From the NCBI RefSeq assembly GCF_020497125.1, contig NC_059084.1, forward strand, positions 38,014,399 through 38,078,398: 64,000 nt of DNA, read 5' to 3'. The notes beneath the pieces are model-generated. The model was not told the DNA's origin, ran no database searches, and was given only the letters and a program-made list of their open reading frames with translations. How positions within the stretch are numbered: the stretch's first letter is position 1; each line of letters opens with the position of its first letter. Below, one piece after another: positions 1-9,362 of this stretch. The DNA comes from Mauremys mutica. Lineage: Eukaryota; Chordata; Testudines; Geoemydidae. Made by a program: the position numbers and the translations under genes.

Positions 1-546
1 CGAGGTAAAAGCAGCCTAGAGAAAACATATCAGAAACAACAGAAGAAGCGAGACATGTGCTAATAACGTCACGGACGTCATCCAAGGTGTCTCCAACTTT
101 TCCACTAGTGAAACCTTCAAACGCCCCAACAGGGTCTCTTTTGTGCTGACCAGTTCAGAGCAGCCTCAGTGCAGAAGTAGCCTGCTCATGAAAAGTCTAA
201 TCCGTCCTTTGTACAGTTCGGGAATCTTTGATCTGGAGTTTCCAGGAGCAGGTCACCAGTAGAAAATGGGTCTCTCTCTCTCCAGGGCAAAGCTTCAAAA
301 GGCTGTGGGGAATGTGCATTTCCCTTCTCCCAGGTGCTTTCCAGGAAATCCACTTTGCCCACATTGTCCTCTGAAGCCCTTTCAAGTTCCTACTGCTATC
401 CACAGATTGCACTAGTCAGTCGCCTGGAGGAGTTACATGCAATTCCGCCAACACAGACACACAATTTCATTTGCAATACTCTGGATCCCGAAGGGATTAA
501 ACTTAATTCAGTAATTGTCTTAGTCCCGTAAGGTTTAGCTAGCATA
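1..546. other. Unclassified sequence, no gene seen
   Basis: No coding exon or RNA gene is convincing. The short open frames have no recognisable domain and overlap on opposite strands. The 3' half looks like degraded repeat DNA, but I could not assign it to a family. Confidence 0.4.
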
Positions 547-1605
547 TTAAGAACATAAGAATGGCCATACTGGGTCAGACCAAAGGTCCATCCAGCCCAG
601 TATCCTGTCTACCGACAGTGGCCAATGCCAGGTGCCCCAGAGGGAGAACCTAACATGTAATGATCAAGTGATCTTTCTCCTGCCATCCATCTCCACCCTC
701 TGACAAACAAAGGCTAGGGACACCATTCCTTACCCATTCTGGCTAATAGCCATTAATGGACTTAACCTCCATGAATTTATCTAGTTTTCCTCTAAACCCT
801 GTTCTAGTCCTAGTCTTCATAACCTCCTCAGGCAAGGAGCTCCACAGGTTGACTATGCGCTGTGTGAAGAACTTCCGTTTATTTGTTTTAAACCTGCTGC
901 CCATTAATTTCATTTGGTGACCTCTAGTTCTTATATTATGGGAACAAGTAAATAATTTTCCTTATTCACTTTATCCACATTACTCATGATTTTATATACC
1001 TCTATCATATCCCCCCTTAGTCTCCTCTTTTCCAAGCTGAAGAGTCCTAGCCTCTTTAATCTCTCCTCATATGGGACCTGTTCCAAACCCTAATCATTTT
1101 AGTTGCCCTTCTCTGAACCTTTTCTAATGCCAGTATATCTTTTTGGAGATGAGGAGAGCACATCTGGACGCAGTATTCAAGATGTGGGCGTACCATGGAT
1201 TTATATAAGGGCAATAAGATATTCTCCGTCTTATTCTCAATCCCTTTTTTAATGATTCCTGACATCCTGTTTGCTTTTTTGACCACCTCTGCACACTGCG
1301 TGGACATCTTCAGAGAACTATCCACGATGACTCCAAGATCTTTTTCCTGACTCGTCGTAGCTAAATTAGCCCCCATCATATTGTATGTATAGTTGGGGTT
1401 ATTTTTTCCAATGTGCATTACTTTACATTTATCCACATTAAATTTCATTTGCGATTTTGTTGCCAATCACCTAGTTTTGTGAGATCTTTTTGAAATTCTT
1501 CACTGTGTGATTCGGTCTTAACTATCTTGAGCAGTTTAGTATCATCTGCAAACTTTGCCATCTCACTGTCATAAAACTTTTCATTTATCACAGGCTCATT
1601 CTGTT
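547..1605 (-). mobile_element. 5'-truncated CR1 LINE, minus strand
   Basis: Read on the minus strand, this is the end of a CR1 reverse transcriptase ORF followed by the CR1 3' UTR. The frame at 1056-1466 carries the C-terminal part of the protein, including the residues [14 protein letters not shown] and [17 protein letters not shown]. The 3' end near 547-600 has the CR1 terminal block GACCTTTGGTCTGACCCAGT. The same subfamily recurs at 39790-41046 and 53936-58878. The catalytic RT core and endonuclease are missing, so it cannot move on its own. The 5' break near 1605 is approximate. Confidence 0.88.
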
Positions 1606-2306
1606 CCCAGAGATTTCAGGCCCTGCACTGGCGGATTCCCACCAACCAAAGGAATTTAGCTTTGAAATAAATCGAAATCTTTGATTAAAATGATACAGGA
1701 AGAAAATGAAAATGAAGGAAAGAAAATATGATAATGTAAACTATAGAGAGGAAAGGGATGGATTGTAACCTGTAATATAACGGAGTGATACGATCTGTTG
1801 ATTACACAAAAGTAACCGTCCTAACACTGAGTATCAATTCTAGCCCAGTAACAAAGGTTAACGTGTAATACAATTATTACCTAGGACTAAAGAAACAAAT
1901 CACACAGCCAGTGTAAGGCAGGAGGTCGCCCCGCTGACAGGAGGATATAGTTCAATTAGCCACTTGTGAAATAATCTTGCTTTGAAGAATGACTGGAAAG
2001 AAGCCAGCCCTGGCCGGAGACAGGGAAACCTTCCACTGCCCGAGTACAGCTCAAGCCCCATCCTGACAGAGCTGAGCAGGACCCTATGAGTAACTAGAGA
2101 CAGGAATATGCCCTTTGACAGCCTGGGGCTGAGGTGTCAGCCTGAGTAACATCTAGTGGCTGGGAGTTCTGTGGGCTGATGCCAACAGCAAAGACACCCA
2201 TGAGAGGTGGAGCCTGCAGGGCGGATGCAGCTATTAAAGATGCCAAGGTGCCTGAGGGCAAAGTGAGCTATCCTGGCTTAGAGAAGGTGCAGGGGGGTTG
2301 GTATGT
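1606..2306 (+). repeat. 5' flank of tRNA-Pro compound unit (copy 1)
   Basis: This flank recurs ahead of almost every tRNA-Pro locus in the window (for example 6640-7287, 38930-39558, 53070-53703, and inverted at 22013-22660). Shared landmarks are a block around GATTACACAAAAG (about 1800), a block with CAAGAAGCCAGCCCTG-like wording (about 2000), and AGCCTGAGTAACATC (about 2140). It has no protein-coding character. It duplicates together with the tDNA. Confidence 0.75.
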
Positions 2307-2378
2307 GGCTTGTTGGTCTAGTGGTACGAGTCTTGCTATTGGCAGAAGAAGTCCTGGGTTCAGACCCTGAATGAGCCC
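2307..2378 (+). pseudogene. tRNA-Pro pseudogene
   Basis: The acceptor ends (GGCTTGT and ATGAGCC) and the A box TTGGTCTAGTGG are kept. The anticodon stem has two mismatches and the anticodon loop no longer reads a clear proline anticodon. The T stem (CTGGG against CCTGA) is weakened. Its position in a conserved unit marks it as a decayed relative of the gene at 5537. Confidence 0.8.
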
Positions 2379-2569
2379 AGCTGTTGGGGTTTTACAAATG
2401 GCCTGTAGAAAGCAGCCAGAGGGAGGGAGAGAGAGACAGTGGGTGGACACAGTTCAGAAGATGGAGGAAAGAGAATGATGGAGGCCCAGAACTGAGGTCT
2501 GCTGGAGTGGCGATGGGTGGGTTAGAAAGCTCTACTGTGTTGGTGACTATATGGGGTGCCTAACTTCCT

Positions 2570-3170
2570 TAAGCTCTTTTGAAAACAGGTGTGAATGTCC
2601 AGGTCCCTCCATCAGCCGCTTTATATCTGAGTGTAAAGCAACTGTAAGTGACCACGATGGGTAGGTTTGAATTGACATCCCCAAAGAGACAGGAGCCCCA
2701 AGCCAGCACCTCAGCCCCCTCCTGGCCTTTGGGCAGCGCCTGCTCCCGATGGAGTGTTTACATTGCAGATTTAGCGATTCATTTATAGATTCAAAATCCC
2801 GAGTGGCAGAAGTTTTCTCTCAGCATTCAGGGCCCTCTGCTCTGGTCCTCTTTGCCTTCTCTAGGCAGTCATTCCTTTCCAGCCTCTGTCACATTCCCTC
2901 TCATTCATCTCCTTTTACAGCCGCAGTGGGGAGAGGAGCCTCTCCTCCAGCCCCCACCCAGTCCAGCCCCGGAGCTGCCATGGCAGAAAGAGGCACTGGG
3001 AGAGAGAGCTGGGGGGAGCCCTGGGCAGCCTGCACCCCAAAGCCCACACCCCAGGCTGGATCCCTCACCCCCCTGCACCCAACCCTCTGCCCCGAGCCCC
3101 CTCCCACACTCCACACCCCTCAGCTCCACCCCTGCCACACATCACCTCCATATTTGTGCACATAAGAAAA
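2570..3170 (-). repeat. Inverted fragment of second tDNA unit plus GC-rich repeat
   Basis: Positions 2785-2935 are the reverse complement of sequence around 32695-32830, including the T-loop side of a tRNA-like stretch (TTCAAAATCCCGAGTGGCA). The C-rich block at 2935-3170 recurs at about 50050-50310. Open frames through the C-rich block are low-complexity and overlap on both strands, so I do not call genes. Confidence 0.5.
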
Positions 3171-3595
3171 TTCATTCCGCACATGGGTGGGAAAAATTAG
3201 AGGGAACACTGGACACAATGTGTGCGTCTCCCCCAAGACTCTTCTTTAGATAAACCCAAGCAAATTTCCCCCTTGTTTTCCAGCAGAATTGCTGCATCTG
3301 GAGGTTGCTAGTCCTCTCTCCACATCGGTCCAGAAGTTGAAGGGTTTTAATAGAGAGTGGAATTATCCATTGGTATGACTTACCGAGGGTCATGGTGGAT
3401 TCTCCGGGACACACGACAGGCAGGTTCACCAGAGGGTCACATCCTCCGTAGCGTGTGTTGACTGAGCTCTTTGCATCTCTGCATTCCCCACCCAAGACTT
3501 TCTCTTCCTCTGTATTTCAGGAACTCCCTGCTACTCCCTGCAATCTCTTCGGTTCTCCTAGGCCGAAATCAGGGACAGGAAATCCGGAGCTGGGG
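3171..3595. repeat. Duplicated non-coding block
   Basis: It recurs with high similarity at 50320-50720 and inverted at about 29290-29560. Landmarks are GGTCATGGTGGATTCTCC and TTCACCAGAGGGTC. It belongs to the compound unit; no gene or RNA is recognised in it. Confidence 0.6.
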
Positions 3596-3925
3596 TGTAA
3601 CTATGTTGGTTCTTGCGGGACCCAACTGAGGGTGCCAATTCAGGACAAATTGCTTAAAACAGGGCAGTTACAGCCCAAGGCTGGGGTTTTTCCACCTCTA
3701 AGGCAAACCAAACCAGACAGACAGAGAGGACTTTGGTCTCACCCCACGAGCTAACCACAAGTCACACAAGCAATTCCCTTAGACACTTGTTTCCCAGTAT
3801 CACCACCAGTGCCACTTGTCATGGGGACAAATAGTTATGAAAACCAATACTCCAGTGAAAGAAAAAAAGGTTCTCTCGATCCCAAAGGACCAAGCCCCAG
3901 ACCCAAGTCAATATACAAATTAGAT
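3596..3925 (-). mobile_element. LTR fragment (same family as 9312-14400)
   Basis: It begins TGTAACTATGTTGG and shares ATTCAGGACAAATTGCTTAAA and the following 280 bp with the LTR at 13014-13310. By analogy with that copy the LTR reads on the minus strand, so this is its 3' part; the promoter half is missing. It is bracketed by two versions of one host segment (about 3505-3595 and 3938-4037). Confidence 0.65.
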
Positions 3926-4889
3926 CTCTTCCCCCATCCCCTGTATTTCAGGAACTCCTGCTACTCCCTGCAATCTCTTCCCTGCCTCCTCGGTTCTCCT
4001 GGGCCAAGATCAGGGAGAGGAAATCCAGAGCTGGGGCATGGGCATTCGTCAGCGTCGGAGGCTGTCCCAGGGCGGGGAGCCTCCTTTCTGCCCCCTCCGC
4101 TCATTAGCATTGTTATGAATCATTGCTGTAGCACCTCGATGCCCGAGTGGAAGTCCAGGATCCCTTTGCCAGGGCCGCCCCGGAGGGGGGGGGGGAAGTG
4201 GGGCAATTTGCCCCAGCCCCCACAGGGGCCCCGCGAGCCCTGGCCAAGAATCTCTTCCCTGGCTACTCACCCGGTGGCAGTCTCAGTCTTTGGTGGCACT
4301 TCGGCGGCAGGTCCTTCAGTGCTGCTGAAGACGCGGAGCGAATGAAGGACCCGCCGCCACTGCAGCCGCCGCAGACTCGGAGCACCGCCCGGTGAGTACA
4401 AGCGTCTGCTCCCCCACTTTGCCCCAGGCCCCCTGAATCCTCTGGGTGGCCCTGCCCTTTGTGCCAGGTGCTGTACAAACACAGATCAGAAAAGTGGGTC
4501 CCTGCCCCATGGAGCTTGCAATGGAAGCATAAGAGAAGAGCTGAGAGGTGGAAAGAGATGGGGCAGGACAAGGGAACCCCCAAACAATGTTTGTACCCGT
4601 GACGGGCGCTGGCCTTAGCAGCAGAACCGCTGTGCTGATTTTTGGGGGCCTCCTGGCAAAGGTGAGTTGTGAGGCGGTATCCGAAGGAGGGCAAAGACGT
4701 GGTTTTGTCGCTGTGCCCAGGCAGCGCAGCTCTGGTGGGAGGGGAGGCGCGGGAGGAAGCAGGAAGGGGCCTGTTTGAAAAGGGGACCAGCGGAGGAAGG
4801 TGGCCAGTGACGGGGAGTGAGAGGAGACAGGTCGGGCGGGAAGGGCCTTGGAGGTGGAGTCAGGCAGCTGATGCTGATACGCCCCTGAC
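3926..4889. repeat. Duplicated non-coding block with old LINE-like patch
   Basis: Most of this recurs at 50650-51290. Positions 4460-4530 (GTGCCAGGTGCTGTACAAAC and following) resemble the 3' part of old CR1/L3-type LINEs, recalled from memory. The many overlapping open frames lack domains and change frame between copies, which argues against a gene. Confidence 0.45.
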
Positions 4890-5536
4890 AAACCCAAGGG
4901 ATTGGCTGTTGGCGGAAATGAAAACTCATCAATTAAAATGGTACGGGAGGAAAAGGAAAGGAAGGAACGGACGTAGGTGCTGGGAAGCGTGCAGAGGAAA
5001 GCGACGGACTAGCCGGGGTCAAAGGCGACTGACGGAGCGCCCCAATCTGATCACACACAAGTCACCGTGTGACCAGCGGGTACCAAGTCCAGCCCAGGCT
5101 CAAAGGCCAGTGGGTGATAAAACGATTAACTGAGGCTGAGGGTACAAATCCCACAGCCGTTGGGAGTCCGCAGGTCACCCCAGCGACAGGGGAACATGGT
5201 GCAATTCAGCATTTATGGAACAATCTCGCTTGGAAGAATGATTGGCAAGAAGCCAGCCCTGGATGGAGGCAGGGAACCCACCACAGCCTTAGTACAGCTG
5301 GAGCCCCATCCGCGCAGAACTCCGTGGGTAACTAGAGACAAGAACAAGCCTTTTGATAGGCCTGAGGAGTCAGCCTGAGTAACATCCAGTGGCTGGGAGT
5401 TGTGTGGGCTAATGCTAACTCTGCAGACTCCCATGACGGGCGGAGCCTGCAGGGCAAAGGGAGGCAGCTATTGAAGGAGCAGAGATGCTGGAGGGCAGAG
5501 TGACACATCTCAGCACCATAGCAACAGCACCTATCT
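4890..5536 (+). repeat. 5' flank of tRNA-Pro unit
   Basis: Near-identical copies lie at 37150-37801 and 51310-51959. They share CACAAGTCACCGTGTGACC, AATCTCGCTTGGAAGAATGA and AGCCTGAGTAACATCCAGTG. Identity is high between these three and lower to the flanks of the decayed tRNA copies, so these three form one recent subfamily. Confidence 0.75.
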
Positions 5537-5608
5537 GGCTCGTTGGTCTAGGGGTATGATTCTCGCTTCGGGTGCGAGAGGTCCCGGGTTCAAATCCTGG
5601 ACGAGCCC
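5537..5608 (+). tRNA. tRNA-Pro (anticodon CGG)
   Basis: A 72-nt cloverleaf reads directly. The acceptor stem is GGCTCGT with ACGAGCC, the anticodon stem CTCGC/GCGAG is perfect around loop TTCGGGT (anticodon CGG), and the T stem CCGGG/CCTGG has one G-U pair. A box (TTGGTCTAGGGG) and B box (GGTTCAAATCC) are present. A T4 pol III terminator follows within 20 bp. The sequence agrees with the vertebrate tRNA-Pro(CGG) consensus as I recall it, bar one base. It probably decodes CCG codons; expression cannot be judged. Confidence 0.92.
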
Positions 5609-5999
5609 AGTGCTTTGCCTTTTGCAAATGACGCTTGGAAAGCAGATAGAGCTGGGGCGAGGGGCAGCCAGGAGTAGGTGGGCTTGTGAGCTGGAGTGGG
5701 GCCTGTAACTGAGTGGTGCTGGGGAGCCTGGGGGTAGGTTAGAAAGCCCTGCTGTGCTGGTGACTATATTGGGTGCCTAACTCCCATAGGCTCCTTTGAA
5801 AATGACTCTGAATGTTGAAATCCGTGTTCTGTACACACTAGTTTGTGAAATCCCTCTACGGCTCTGAGGGGCTCTGGGGATCTCCAGACCCAGCTGTTCC
5901 CTGCCTTCACTGTGATATCCTCAGCACACGCAGTCTGCCTGAGCAGGCCCATGTCATGTGCCCTCCCTGCAGAGGCCTGGTCGGCACCAGAAAATTGTT

Positions 6000-6240
6000 T
6001 AACTACGTCGCACAGGGGTGTGAAAGAGCCACACCTCTGAGCAGCGTGCTTAAGCCGACCCATGTGCCTGTGGAGACAGTGTTGGGTTGACGGAAGAATT
6101 CTTCCCTCAGCCGAGCTCCCGCCTGTCGGGGAGGTGGTTAATCACGCTGCTGGGAGAACCGCTCTGGGCGGCGTAGGTGCGTCTACACTGCAGCACTGCG
6201 GCTGCACAGCTGTGACACTGTTGTGTTTTCAGGGTAGCCA
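6000..6240. mobile_element. Candidate MITE within the compound unit
   Basis: The segment has the style of turtle Harbinger-type miniature elements (inverted blocks around TGTAGATGCACCTACACCG and GTTACACCGACCC in the better preserved copy at 23086-23340). It is present in every main unit copy (also 38260-38480 and 52420-52640), so it predates the duplications. Ends and target duplication are unresolved. Confidence 0.4.
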
Positions 6241-7287
6241 CGCCCACGTACAATCACACACACCCTATTGCATTCTTCATACAAGGCCCCCAAACGAATT
6301 AAACTAGGGTCAATGATGGTTGTCGCAATTCCATTAGCTTGGTCCAGCACGTGGCCGGATGGTGTTAGAGCTGTCACAGGCCGTGGGTTCGTATTCCCCT
6401 TCCCTGCCTCCAGGGGCAAAAGGGGTCCTTCAAACTGCTGAGTCCCTGGGAATTTTAACATTCACCATGAACACGGCAAACGAAAACCGAACCCAAATTT
6501 TCCAAATCACTGACCGGGGAGAAACCCCAGTCTGGCCAATGGAATTATTGACTCATTGTGGCTTATCCGACAAACAAGCACAAAGACTGGAGCTGGGGCT
6601 AGTGGTTAATTTCTGTGCCTGGAGGGGCCATTCCCTGCACTAGGATCCTCCAAGCAAAGGAACTTACCTTTGAAATAGATGAAAACTGTTTAATTCAAAT
6701 GCTACTGGAAGAAACTGAAACTGAATGAAAACAAACACGATGATGTGAGCTACAAAGAAGAAAGACGGTGATTCCGTGGTATAAATTAAGGTAACTAAAG
6801 GAGCAATACAATCTGTTGATTACACAAAAGCAACCGTAGGAGTCTCAATTCCTGCCCTGTATCAAAGGTTAATGGATGATAAAATGGTTAATTATGTGTA
6901 AAGGTTCAAACAAAGCCAGGGTAAGTCCACAGGTTGCCGCAGTGACAGGCGAATGTTGTTCAATTTGCCATTTATGGAACAACCTCGCCCTGCAGAGAGA
7001 CTAGCAAGAAGCCACCCCTGGATGGAGGCACAGAAACCCTCCGCAGATGGTGCCCGACCCTCAAAAAGCGGATCAGACAGGTGTGGGTCCTGGAGATGGG
7101 AAGGGGCCTTTTGACAGACTCAGTAACATCCTGGGGCAGGGAGTTCCATGGACTGATGCCAATGCCAGAGATGCCCATGAGAGGCAGAGCCTGCAGGGCA
7201 GCAGCAGCTGTTAAAGAGGCAAAGATGCCTGAGTACAGTGGGAGCCATCCTAGCTCAGAGAAGCCCCTGTTCATTCTTTCACTATCT
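6241..7287 (+). repeat. Duplicated spacer and flank of second tRNA-Pro
   Basis: The spacer between the two tRNA-Pro loci recurs at 38480-39558 and 52640-53703, and inverted at 22013-23090. A frame at 6359-6643 stays open in several copies but has no domain and ends differently in each, so I treat it as chance. The flank from about 6630 matches the other tRNA-Pro flanks. Confidence 0.6.
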
Positions 7288-7350
7288 GGTTAGTTGGTTT
7301 AGGGGTATGACTCTCATGTTGGGTCCCGCATTCAAATCCTGGACAAGCCC
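7288..7350 (+). pseudogene. tRNA-Pro pseudogene, deleted anticodon arm
   Basis: The A box TTGGTTTAGGGG and B box TTCAAATCC are kept, but the molecule is only 63 nt because the 3' side of the anticodon stem and variable loop are missing. The 5' end GGTTAGT pairs poorly with ACAAGCC. Equivalent loci at 39559 and 53704 are longer, so the deletion is specific to this copy. Confidence 0.78.
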
Positions 7351-7525
7351 AGAGATTTTGAGTGTGCAAATTAACTTTACAAAACAGCTGGAAAGAAGAA
7401 CAGACACCTATGGGGTGCTAATGTGCACAAGAAAGTACTGTCCTTGGGGTGTCTAACTCTCTTATGAATGTGCTTTTAAATGCAGCTATTGTGGTGTTTA
7501 CACATCTATGTGAGAAGAGCTTAGC

Positions 7526-7612
7526 AGCAATAGGCTTTGAATCCATGTCACCAGAGAGACTAGAACTCACATTCCCCCCCGATCCACACACTACCCAGTC
7601 ACCAGTGTATGC
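7526..7612 (-). pseudogene. Type II tRNA-like sequence (Ser/Leu-like), decayed
   Basis: On the minus strand it ends in GGTGACATGGATTCAAAGCC, a worn B box. It aligns with better copies at 41079-41167 and 58911-58999, and with an interrupted inverted copy at 21466-21752. Length near 88 nt suggests a type II tRNA ancestor. The anticodon is not readable. Confidence 0.45.
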
Positions 7613-7739
7613 GCTAGAGCCTAGATTGCAGTTCTGGACATAAATGGTCCCATGTTCCTGTCCTATGTCCATTCCATTTGTTTCACACTTTCCATGACCC
7701 CTTGTTCTGGTGACACTCGTGGATGGCCCCTTCAGTCCC

Positions 7740-8671
7740 CGCTGAGTTTCCATTCATTTCTAACCTTTATCACAGCCCCTCTCGTTCATCTCCTTTTACA
7801 GTCCCGCCCTGTTTAATCCTAGTGACATATCTCCAGTCCTGTCGCCTTCTCTTCAAGCTCTCTCTGTTTCCAGCTAGATATTAGTGCTCCATGAAACATA
7901 GCCATGTTCATTAATTAAGGAAAATCTTGCATTAGCCACAGGGCGCTGGATTTCATGTTTTCCCATCTCCTGAATCTTTGAGTAACAAACCCTTAAATGG
8001 GAAAGATGTTTTTATTCCCTGATGTAACATTTTGCACTGCACTTTCCAATTACTGCCTTGGTGAATAATTTAGCTGCAGCTTGCCAAGGGGATAACATAT
8101 TTCCAGCCATGGGTAGAGCAAACACTCCAGCTGCAGAGATGGGCACGGGTGCACAGTGGCTAGAAATGAATAGCACAGTAAGTGCCAGCTCTGTGACTGG
8201 TAGATTTAAGGGTATGCTTCTTGTTTTGGGCAGAAGTGGACTTGGCATCATCTGCCTGGTAAAAGCGGGTACTGTTCCCTTCTCATGTGTCAAGAATTTA
8301 GAAAGAGCCAAAGTTTTAAATGTAAAAGGATTTCTTTTTAACCAAATTTCTTTATATCATTCTTGAAACGTCTGGGGTTTGTCTGCAACGTCGCCTGCAG
8401 CTTGGGAAGAGAGGATAATCCTTCTGACTAAAGAATTGTCTGGAAAACGTTTTTCGGTGGTGCAAAATAAATGTATGATAATTTTTTCAGAATGTCATTG
8501 AGAGAAGCCGCCCCACCCCCATCCCTGAAGCCAGGTTTGTCCCTTTTCGTTCGGGAGGTGAAAACTAAACCTTGTCAGGGAAATATTTCCGTTTTTTGAA
8601 AAACGGATTTTATTTTTGAGAAAAATGGAATTTTTTTTCTGTTAAAAATTGAAAGTGAATGGAAACTATCC
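7740..8671. repeat. Left arm of inverted duplication
   Basis: This matches the reverse complement of about 20150-21030. Shared pieces include ATCTCCTTTTACAGTCCC (7786), the stretch around GTGCCAGCTCTGTG (8181), and the A/T-rich run with TGCAAAATAAATG (8461). Diverged direct copies lie at 41440-41760 and 59265-59590. No coding region is evident. Confidence 0.7.
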
Positions 8672-9311
8672 CCATACACTCCCATCTGTCTATCTACACA
8701 CAGCCATCTATCCGTCCCCATACACTCCCATCTGTCTATCTACATACAGCCGTCTAACCATCCCCATACACTCCCATCTGTCTATCGCCATACAGCTGTC
8801 TATCTGTCCCCATATACTCCCATCTGTCTATCTATGTATAGCCGTCTATCTGTCCCCATACACTCCCATCTGTCTATCTACACACAGCCATCTATCCGTC
8901 CCCATACACTCCCATCTGTCTATCTACATACAGCCATCTATCCATCCCCATACACTCCCATCTATCTACACACAGCCGTCTATCCGTCCCCATACATTCC
9001 TATCTGTCTACACACAGCCATCTATCTGTCCCCATACATTCCCATCTGTCTATCTACACACAGCCATCTATCCATCCCCATACACTCCCATCTGTCTATC
9101 GCCATACACCTGTCTATCTGTCCCCATATACTCCCATCTGTCTATCTATGTATAGCCATCTATCTGTCCCCATACACTCCCATCTGTCTATCTACACACA
9201 GCTGTCTATCCATCCCCATACACTCCCATCTGTCTATCTACACACAGTCATCTATCTGTCCCCACACACTCACATCTGTCTATCCAAATACGTCTGTAAC
9301 ACACTCCCATC
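8672..9311 (+). repeat. 46-bp minisatellite array (left)
   Basis: About 14 tandem copies of a 46-bp unit built from CCATACACTCCCATCTGTC, TATCTACACACAGCC and ATCTATCCGTC. Variants repeat at longer range: the run at about 8783-8875 reappears at about 9097-9190. Two frames stay open because the unit contains few stops; the repetitive 'protein' is an artefact. The array resumes at 14401 after an LTR insertion. Confidence 0.93.
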
Positions 9312-9362
9312 TGTAACAATGCTGCCTCTGGCGAGATACAACTGAGGAGCCTAGGTAACAAA

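Noticed and set aside
2852..3253. Proline-rich frames in the C-rich block
   Set aside because: Low-complexity repeat also present near 50050-50310, with competing frames on both strands.
4316..4897. 193-codon minus-strand frame and its overlapping partners
   Set aside because: GC-rich sequence with several frames open on both strands; the frames change length and phase at 36723-37196 and 50767-51447, and the region is part of a tDNA-linked repeat.
6359..6643. Frame conserved across four unit copies (also 22627, 38619, 52778)
   Set aside because: It is open in several copies only because the units are recent duplicates. No domain, no codon-level constraint visible, and it ends at different points.
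8672..9311. CRISPR-like array
   Set aside because: Units are head-to-tail with no unique spacers, in a vertebrate genome. It is a minisatellite.
8649..9345. Long open frames rich in SPYTPICLSTHSHL-type repeats
   Set aside because: They are translations of a 46-bp tandem repeat. Several frames are open at once and the inverted array shows the same effect.
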